A stretch of 11,699 bases of DNA from CAZRIP01 sp964600165 (lineage in GTDB: Bacteria > Elusimicrobiota > Elusimicrobia > UBA1565 > UBA9628): positions 1-11,699 of the forward strand of contig CAZRIP010000112.1 in NCBI GenBank assembly GCA_964600165.1, read 5' to 3'. A program made the position numbers and the translations under genes. This document shows, piece by piece, positions 1 through 4,624 of the stretch. The notes beneath the pieces were generated by a model, which saw only the letters and a list, made by a program, of their open reading frames with translations, was not told the DNA's origin and ran no database searches. How positions within the stretch are numbered: position 1 is the stretch's first letter; each line of letters starts with the position of its first letter.

Positions 1-546
1 CTGCTGCGCGAGGACCACAGGAAGATCAAGGAGCTCTTCCGGGAGTTCGAGAGCGCCGGCTACGAGCGCAAGAAGGCCCTCGCCGCGGCCATCATGCGCG
101 AGATCGAGGTGCACACGGTCATCGAGGAGGAGCTTTTCTATCCCGCGGCCCGGCGCGCGCTGGAAGACGACGAGCTGATCGTCGAGAGCGAGGAAGCGCA
201 TCACGTCGCGAAAGTCCTATTGGCCGAGCTCAAGGTCCTGCCGATGGGCCGGCGTTTCGTCGCCAAGTTCCAGCTCATGATCAACAACGTCCGCCAGCAC
301 ATCCGGGAGGAGGAGAGCGCCCTTTTCCCCAAGGTCGAGCGCTCGGACATCGACCTCATGGAGCTCGGCGAGGAGATGGGCCGCTTGAAGATGAAGACGC
401 TTCAAAGCGGCGCGGTGTCGCGCGGCATGATCCTGGTCGACGAGGTCTCCCACAAGACCGGCGTCGGCTTGGGCGCCCTGCTGATCGTCGGAGTCGTCGC
501 CGGAGTCGCGGCGGCGCTGCTCAAGAGCTCGTCCGAGCTCCGTTGA
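1..546 (+). CDS. Hemerythrin-like HHE domain protein with C-terminal membrane anchor (5' truncated)
   Basis: The reading frame is open from base 1, so the N-terminus is outside the window; 181 residues are visible. The ATG at position 94 lies inside the conserved domain and is not the true start. The visible part has the alternating metal-ligand pattern of HHE hemerythrin domains: D5-H6, H38-x3-E42, H67/H68 and H100-x3-E104, in four predicted helices. Such domains bind a di-iron centre and are known for oxygen, nitric oxide or iron sensing or handling; which applies here cannot be told. After the domain comes a charged helix, then a hydrophobic run of about 20 residues (155-174) rich in Gly, Val, Ala and Leu, then a short tail ending KSSSELR. 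That arrangement suggests a tail-anchored protein with the di-iron domain in the cytosol. The gene converges on the regulator at 568-1251, with 21 bases between the stop codons. Confidence 0.85.
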   Translation: MLREDHRKIKELFREFESAGYERKKALAAAIMREIEVHTVIEEELFYPAARRALEDDELIVESEEAHHVAKVLLAELKVLPMGRRFVAKFQLMINNVRQHIREEESALFPKVERSDIDLMELGEEMGRLKMKTLQSGAVSRGMILVDEVSHKTGVGLGALLIVGVVAGVAAALLKSSSELR

Positions 547-557
547 GCGCCTGACGC

Positions 558-618
558 GCCGCCCGGCTCATCCGATCAGCTCGTAGCCGTCGCCGGTGGT
601 TTGGATGAGCCGGGCGGC
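558..618. repeat. 16-bp perfect inverted repeat at a convergent gene junction
   Basis: Arms 558-573 and 603-618 are exact reverse complements and enclose 29 bases; a G:T wobble and one more pair extend the stem inward. The right arm encodes the conserved EAARLI stretch of the regulator. The left arm contains that gene's last Gly codon, its TGA stop and the flanking DNA. The RNA hairpin would lie between two converging genes, where a bidirectional terminator is expected, but neither side has a U-tract. Confidence 0.8.
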
Positions 619-1251
619 CTCGGGGCCAAGGTCCTCGCGCAGCCTTTGGACCGTCTTTTCGAGGACGTTCTCGTCGGCGCGCGCGCCCCAGATGTCGCGC
701 AAGAGGCGCGAGCGCGTCACGCCGCCCCGGTTGCCGGCCAAGGCATGGAGGACGGCGAAGCGCTTGGGCGCGAGCGTCGCGAGCAGGCGGTCGTCGATCC
801 AGACGGCGCGGCTGCGGGGGTCGAGGCGGACGACGCCCTTGCGCACGGGCGCGCCGGCGGCCGCGCCGTTAACGTCGCCCCGCGCCGTCAGGACCCGCTT
901 AATCAGCCGCACGAGCTCCTCGAGCTGGACCGGCTTGCGCAGATACTCGACGACGCCCAGCGCCTTGACCGAGCTCTCCACGAACTCGAGCTGATCGAAG
1001 CACGCCGTCATCACGATGACCGGCGTCTCCCGCGCGGCGGGGTTTTCGCGCATCAGCTTGAGGACCTCGACTCCGTTGAGAAGGGGAAGCATGAGGTCGA
1101 GCAGAACCAGGTCCGGGACCAGGGACAGGATCTTCTCGTAGCCTTCCCGCCCGTTGAACGCGTAATGGATGTCGTAGCCGTGGCCGTGAAGGGTCAGCCC
1201 CAGCAGGTGCTGAAGGTCCGGGTCGTCCTCGATGCTCAGCAGTCTCGCCAT
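568..1251 (-). CDS. Response regulator, REC plus OmpR/PhoB-type winged helix
   Basis: This 227-residue protein has an N-terminal receiver domain (about 1-120) with acidic residues E8, D9 and D10, phospho-acceptor D52, T82 and K106, so phosphorylation competence is expected. A Gly/Ala-rich linker leads to an OmpR-type winged-helix domain (about 137-227), recognisable from the LAPKRFAVLHAL start, the IWG turn, the VQRLREDLG recognition helix and the GDGYEL wing. It should bind DNA as a dimer on tandem repeats. The ATG overlaps the TGA of the upstream receiver gene by one base (TGATG), which implies translational coupling as the last gene of a three-gene operon. It is the only DNA-binding output in the window and is therefore the probable end point of the upstream kinase. 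Its target genes are unknown; a candidate site lies upstream of its own operon at 2841-2857. Confidence 0.92.
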   Translation of the reverse strand: MARLLSIEDDPDLQHLLGLTLHGHGYDIHYAFNGREGYEKILSLVPDLVLLDLMLPLLNGVEVLKLMRENPAARETPVIVMTACFDQLEFVESSVKALGVVEYLRKPVQLEELVRLIKRVLTARGDVNGAAAGAPVRKGVVRLDPRSRAVWIDDRLLATLAPKRFAVLHALAGNRGGVTRSRLLRDIWGARADENVLEKTVQRLREDLGPEAARLIQTTGDGYELIG

Positions 1252-1628
1252 CAGCCGTGGGCCGCCTCGGCCAGCGCGCCGACGGCGACGACGACCTCCT
1301 TTTCATCGAAGGGCTTGATCACGATCCCGCTGGCGCCCGCGGCATGAGCGCGATGCGCGAGATCGGAAGACTGCCAAGCGGTCATCATGAGCACCGGAGG
1401 CGGGCTTGCGATCTCCGCGCGCGAGCGGCGGCAGAACTCCCAGCCGTCCATGCCCGGCATTGAGACGTCGAGGAGTATCGCATGGTGTCGGATCGTCTTC
1501 GCGAGAGCGAGCCCCTCGAAGGGGTCGGTCGCCCGCGAGACGAGGAAGCCCGCGCGCTCGAGCCTGAGCGCGAGCATCTCGAGGAGGTCGGGCTCGTCGT
1601 CAACCACGAGGATTCGGAGATGTTCCAT
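1251..1628 (-). CDS. Single-domain CheY-like response regulator
   Basis: This 125-residue protein consists of one receiver domain and nothing else. The key residues are intact: D10, D11 and E12 for metal, D54 as phospho-acceptor within LLDVSMPGMDGWEF, T83 and K105 followed by Pro. There is no output domain, so it acts by protein contact or as an intermediate carrier of phosphate. It starts inside the 3' end of the kinase gene (29-base overlap) and its stop overlaps the start of the winged-helix regulator by one base, so the three proteins are probably made together. No clear Shine-Dalgarno sequence precedes its ATG, which fits coupled translation. A flagellar chemotaxis role is not supported, as no che or motility gene is nearby. 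Confidence 0.9.
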   Translation of the reverse strand: MEHLRILVVDDEPDLLEMLALRLERAGFLVSRATDPFEGLALAKTIRHHAILLDVSMPGMDGWEFCRRSRAEIASPPPVLMMTAWQSSDLAHRAHAAGASGIVIKPFDEKEVVVAVGALAEAAHG

Positions 1629-2784
1629 GAGAGAGCGGCGCCGCGGCGCGGCGCGGCAAAGTGAAGGAGAACCGGGCGCCGGCGCCGGCCTCGCTTTCGG
1701 CCCAGACGCGGCCGCGGCAGAGGCGCGCGATCTCGTGGCAGATCGCCAGCCCGAGGCCCGTCCCTTTGTAGCCCGCGCCGCCCTTGGGACGGTCGAGCTG
1801 CACGAAGCGGTTGAAGAGCTCGGGCAGCCGCTCGCGCGGGATGCCGGGCCCGTCGTCGGAGACGGTGAAGACGACCTCTTCCTCCTCGACGCGGGCCGAC
1901 AGCTCCACGCGCGCGCGCGCGTAGCGCAGAGCGTTGTCGAGCAGGTTACCGAGAAGCTGCGCGGCCATGTCGGCGTCGCTCCAGACCGCCGGCAGCGGCC
2001 CGCCCGGGACGACGGCGACCTCGATCTTGCGTTCTCCCCGGGACAGCCGCGCCGCGTCGCCGGCCTCCCGCATCAGCGCCTCGCAGTCGAGCTCCGCGGG
2101 CTTGACCTCGACTTGCCCTGATTCCAGCCGCGAGAGGTCGAGGAGATTGTTGATCATGCGGGCCAGGCGCTCGGCGTTGCGGTGCGCGACGGAAACGAGC
2201 TGGGATTGCTGCTCGGTGAGCGGCCCGGCCAGGCCGTCCCAGAGGTTGGCGACGGCGGCCTTGATGACCGTCAGCGGCGAGCGCAGCTCGTGCGAGACGG
2301 TGCTCAACAGCTGGTCCTTGAAGCGCTCGACCTTGCGCCGTTCGCGGATCTCGGCCTTGAGCCGCTCGAGCTTGCGCAGGCGAGCGAGCAGGCGGCTGCG
2401 CTCGAGCGCGTAGCCGAGCGCGCGGCGCAGCTCCTGCGGCTTGATCGGGCCCTTGGTCAGGAAGTCCTGCGCGCCGTGAGCCAAGGCCTCGAGGGCGAGG
2501 CGCTCATCGTCGAGGTTGGTCAGCACGACGATGGGCGTGTCGCCCGCCGCGGCGCGCGCGCGCTTGAGCGTGTCGAGCCCCTCGGAGTCCGGGAGCATCA
2601 GGTCGAGCAGAATGAGATCGTGCTCGGCCTTGGCGATGAGCTCGAGGCCCCGCGCGAGCGACTCCGCGCTCTCCATCATGAAAGCGAGCGTCTCTCCGCA
2701 GGCCTCGTTGAACCGCAGGCTCATCAAGTAGACGCTGTCGGGATCGTCCTCGATCAGCAGCACTTTGGCGCGTTGTTGAATCAT
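1600..2784 (-). CDS. Soluble REC-HisKA-HATPase sensor histidine kinase
   Basis: The 394 residues run as a receiver domain (about 5-122: E12, D13, D14, phospho-acceptor D61, T89, K111), a charged coiled coil (about 128-160), a HisKA dimerisation domain with H165 in VSHELRSPL, and a HATPase domain. The ATP-binding motifs are canonical: N-box with N280 and N284, G1 box DDGPGIP at 310-316, F-box around 324-327, and G2 box GTGLG at 341-345. There is no signal peptide, transmembrane helix or PAS/GAF domain, so the kinase is cytosolic and its input is phosphorylation of, or partner binding to, its own receiver. The start is supported by a GAGGA Shine-Dalgarno six bases upstream of the ATG. It is the first gene of the operon with the single receiver and the winged-helix regulator, its likely phosphate acceptors. 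Confidence 0.93.
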   Translation of the reverse strand: MIQQRAKVLLIEDDPDSVYLMSLRFNEACGETLAFMMESAESLARGLELIAKAEHDLILLDLMLPDSEGLDTLKRARAAAGDTPIVVLTNLDDERLALEALAHGAQDFLTKGPIKPQELRRALGYALERSRLLARLRKLERLKAEIRERRKVERFKDQLLSTVSHELRSPLTVIKAAVANLWDGLAGPLTEQQSQLVSVAHRNAERLARMINNLLDLSRLESGQVEVKPAELDCEALMREAGDAARLSRGERKIEVAVVPGGPLPAVWSDADMAAQLLGNLLDNALRYARARVELSARVEEEEVVFTVSDDGPGIPRERLPELFNRFVQLDRPKGGAGYKGTGLGLAICHEIARLCRGRVWAESEAGAGARFSFTLPRRAAAPLSHGTSPNPRG

Positions 2785-2790
2785 GGTCGT

Positions 2791-2795
2791 TCCTC
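2791..2795 (-). promoter_or_regulatory. Ribosome binding site of the REC-kinase gene
   Basis: On the minus strand GAGGA lies six bases before the ATG at 2784. It is one of the few clear Shine-Dalgarno sequences in the window and fixes the start of the kinase. Confidence 0.7.
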
Positions 2796-2840
2796 GCTGA
2801 TACGATAAGGCCGCGAAGGGGCCCCCACCAGGGCGGGTTT

Positions 2841-2857
2841 GTCAGCGCGCGTCAGCG
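2841..2857. promoter_or_regulatory. Candidate operator: tandem 7-bp direct repeat with 10-bp period
   Basis: GTCAGCG occurs at 2841-2847 and again at 2851-2857, separated by CGC, giving repeat centres one helical turn apart. OmpR/PhoB-family regulators classically bind tandem repeats of this spacing. The site is 57-73 bases upstream of the start of the operon that encodes such a regulator, and on the minus strand it overlaps a CTGACA that resembles a -35 hexamer (2845-2840). A related CGCTGA occurs at 2795-2800. Autoregulation is an inference; no good -10 box is visible at the matching distance. Confidence 0.35.
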
Positions 2858-2873
2858 GGAGCCGGGGGGCGTG

Positions 2874-2879
2874 AAAAAA
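2874..2879 (-). terminator. U-tract directly after the tRNA
   Basis: On the minus strand six T residues start immediately after the acceptor stem, the first of them occupying the discriminator position. No separate hairpin precedes them, so if this ends transcription the tRNA stem itself or another factor must assist. Confidence 0.3.
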
Positions 2880-2950
2880 GCCGGGAAAGGGACTCGAACC
2901 CTCAACCTATCGCTTACGAAGCGATTGCTCTACCATTGAGCTATCCCGGC
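2879..2950 (-). tRNA. tRNA-Thr (anticodon CGU)
   Basis: The minus strand folds into a complete cloverleaf: acceptor stem GCCGGGA/TCCCGGC, D-arm GCTC/GAGC around AATGGTA, anticodon stem ATCGC/GCGAT with loop TTCGTAA, a five-base variable loop, and a T-arm GAGGG/CCCTT with loop TTCGAGT. The anticodon at positions 34-36 is CGT, which reads ACG threonine codons. The 3' CCA is not encoded and must be added by a nucleotidyltransferase. The discriminator base would be U. The gene stands alone between the first signalling operon and a divergent membrane protein gene and has its own promoter. Confidence 0.95.
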
Positions 2951-2960
2951 GTCGGACGTC

Positions 2961-2989
2961 ATTCTAGCAAAAGCTTCACGCCGCGTCCA
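2961..2989 (-). promoter_or_regulatory. Sigma-70-type promoter of tRNA-Thr
   Basis: On the minus strand a -35 box TGGACG (2989-2984) is followed after exactly 17 bases by a -10 box TAGAAT (2966-2961). Transcription would start at about 2954, a few bases before the mature tRNA 5' end at 2950. Confidence 0.65.
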
Positions 2990-3028
2990 TGGCGGCCGAC
3001 GCGAGTGACGGCCTACACTAATGAGGCG

Positions 3029-3496
3029 ATGAGGATTTGGTTCACGCTCGGCCGCGCGCTCTTCGGCGCCGCGTTCACGCTCGCCGGGATGCGCGCGTTC
3101 TCGGCCGACGCCGTCTTCGAGGCGGCGGCGCTCGGCGTGCCGTGGGCGTTCGCGCTCGTTCCGCTGGCCGGGCTCATCGCGGTCTGGGGGGGCGCGGCGA
3201 CGGCGCTCGGCTGGCGCGCGCGCTCCGGGGCGCTCCTCCTGCTGCTGCTCTTGGCGCCGGCGACGCTCTTGATCCGCCGCGCTCCGGCCGCGCGCGGCCC
3301 GATCACTCGGGAGTTCTCTGTCCTCGACGCGCTCGCGCTCGCGGGCGGAGCGCTCGTGATCTTGTCGCTGGGAGCCGGCCCGATCAGCGTCGACGCGCGC
3401 CGCGAGCGGCGGCGCCAGGCGCACCTGCGCCCGGCCAGGCCGAGCGACCTATCGCGCAACCTGAGCTTTTTCGGCGGCGGGCGCGGCCGCGCCTGA
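3029..3496 (+). CDS. DoxX-like four-helix membrane protein
   Basis: This 155-residue protein has four predicted membrane segments at about 5-24, 33-61, 66-82 and 98-117. The layout resembles the DoxX family: an early RALFGAAFTLAGM helix, a helix ending in a Gly-rich turn, and a last helix followed by a G-x-G-P-I-S-V-D-type motif (115-122), comparable to the GpGrySlD ending of DoxX proteins. DoxX-type proteins are small inner-membrane proteins linked in some bacteria to redox or stress functions; no specific role can be claimed. The frame stays open upstream to 2936, but that extension would run through the tRNA, so the ATG at 3029 preceded by GAGG is preferred; the spacing is tight. A TACACT -10-like element lies at 3014-3019. 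The last 48 bases overlap the 3' end of the kinase gene on the other strand. Confidence 0.68.
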   Translation: MRIWFTLGRALFGAAFTLAGMRAFSADAVFEAAALGVPWAFALVPLAGLIAVWGGAATALGWRARSGALLLLLLLAPATLLIRRAPAARGPITREFSVLDALALAGGALVILSLGAGPISVDARRERRRQAHLRPARPSDLSRNLSFFGGGRGRA

Positions 3497-4624
3497 ATCC
3501 GGAGCGGCGCGCAGCGTGAAGACCACGGAAAGCCCGCGGCCCGCGGGCGTCTCGGCCCAGATGCGCCCGCCGTTGGCCTCGATGAGGGTCTTGAGCGCGT
3601 GGAGCCCGAGGCCGCGGTCCGGGAGCCGGCGCGGATCGGCCGAGCGGTGGAACTGCGCGAAGAGATGCGCCAGCTCGTCGGCGGCCGGCGGCTTGCCCGA
3701 GTCGCAGATCGACACCCTGATCTCCGAGCCCTCGCGGCGGACGTCGACGGCGACCAAGCCGCGCTTGGGAGAATGCCTCAGCGCGCGCTCCAAAAGGTCC
3801 AGCGCGACGCGCGCCAGGTGAGCTTGGTCGACGAGCGCCGCCGCGTCGCGGCTTTCCCGCGTCACGCGCACGCGGCGCCTGGCCGACGACTCCGGGATCG
3901 CCGCGAGCGCGGCCTCGAGCGCCTCGCGCACGTCGACGCGGCGCGGCGCGGGCAGGGCGAGGCCGGACTCGAGGGCGTTGATCGCCAGGACGTCCTCGAC
4001 GAGCCAGCGCAGGCGGTCAGCGTTCCTCTCGATCATCGAGACGAAGCCGAGCCGATGCCGGGCGTCGTCGAGGCCGCCGCGCCGCAGCGTCTCCGCGGAA
4101 GCGCGGATCGCGGCGATCGGCGTGCGCAGCTCGTGAGAGACGGTGGCGACGAAGCGGCGCTGCAGCCTCTCGCGCGCCTCGAGCTCGTCGGAGCGCCGGA
4201 GGCGCTCGGCCTGCGCCTTGATCTCCTCCGTCATCTGGAACAGCTCCACGAAGACCTTGACCTTCGCGCGCAGGATCTCGGGCACGATGGGCTTGGCGAT
4301 GAAATCGACGGCGCCGAGCGAATAAGCCCGCGCCACCCGGTCCTCCTCGGCCGACCCGGCGGTCAGGAAAATGATCGGAGTGCGCGCGGGGCGAGTCTCG
4401 CGCTGCCGGAGGATCTCGGCGGTCTCGAAGCCGTCGAGCCCCGGCATCCGCACGTCGAGGAGCACCAGAGCGAAGGGCTCCTCGCGCTCGAGCAGGAGCA
4501 AGGCCTCTTCTCCCGAGGCCGCGCCGATGAGCCGCATCCTCGGGTCGTCGAGCAAGGCCTCGAGCGCCAGCAGATTGGCGGGCTGGTCGTCGACGATCAG
4601 GACGGAGGGCTCGCGTTCCTTCAT
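3449..4624 (-). CDS. REC-HisKA-HATPase kinase with degenerate ATP-binding motifs
   Basis: This 391-residue protein has a receiver (about 6-120: D12, D13, phospho-acceptor D57, T88, K111), a coiled coil (about 128-156), a HisKA domain with H164 in VSHELRTPI, and an HATPase-like domain (about 262-372). The catalytic domain is eroded. At the N-box the two conserved Asn are D276 and R280 (ALDLLERALRHS). The G1 box reads DSGKPP (308-313), lacking its second Gly and the Ile. The G2 box keeps GLGL (338-341). Loss of the Asn that normally holds Mg-ATP suggests weak or no autokinase activity, while H164 and D57 could still receive phosphate. The ATG overlaps the TGA of the hybrid kinase as ATGA, so the two are co-translated. 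The same frame runs open upstream to 5272, but that part is the hybrid kinase read in another frame. No membrane segment is present. Confidence 0.88.
   Translation of the reverse strand: MKEREPSVLIVDDQPANLLALEALLDDPRMRLIGAASGEEALLLLEREEPFALVLLDVRMPGLDGFETAEILRQRETRPARTPIIFLTAGSAEEDRVARAYSLGAVDFIAKPIVPEILRAKVKVFVELFQMTEEIKAQAERLRRSDELEARERLQRRFVATVSHELRTPIAAIRASAETLRRGGLDDARHRLGFVSMIERNADRLRWLVEDVLAINALESGLALPAPRRVDVREALEAALAAIPESSARRRVRVTRESRDAAALVDQAHLARVALDLLERALRHSPKRGLVAVDVRREGSEIRVSICDSGKPPAADELAHLFAQFHRSADPRRLPDRGLGLHALKTLIEANGGRIWAETPAGRGLSVVFTLRAAPDSGAAAPAAEKAQVAR

Noticed and set aside
2879..2950. tRNA-Thr as an integration site of a genomic island.
   Set aside because: No integrase gene is present and no second copy of the tRNA 3' end is visible in the window. 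Composition is the same on both sides.
2936..3028. N-terminal extension of the DoxX-like protein to 2936.
   Set aside because: It would translate through the tRNA and its promoter, and adds a basic stretch with no membrane character ahead of a better start at 3029.
3532..3548. GCCCGCG-GCC-CGCGGGC hairpin in the kinase coding sequence.
   Set aside because: It is short, made only of G and C, and expected by chance in DNA this GC-rich. It has no T-run and no link to a gene boundary.
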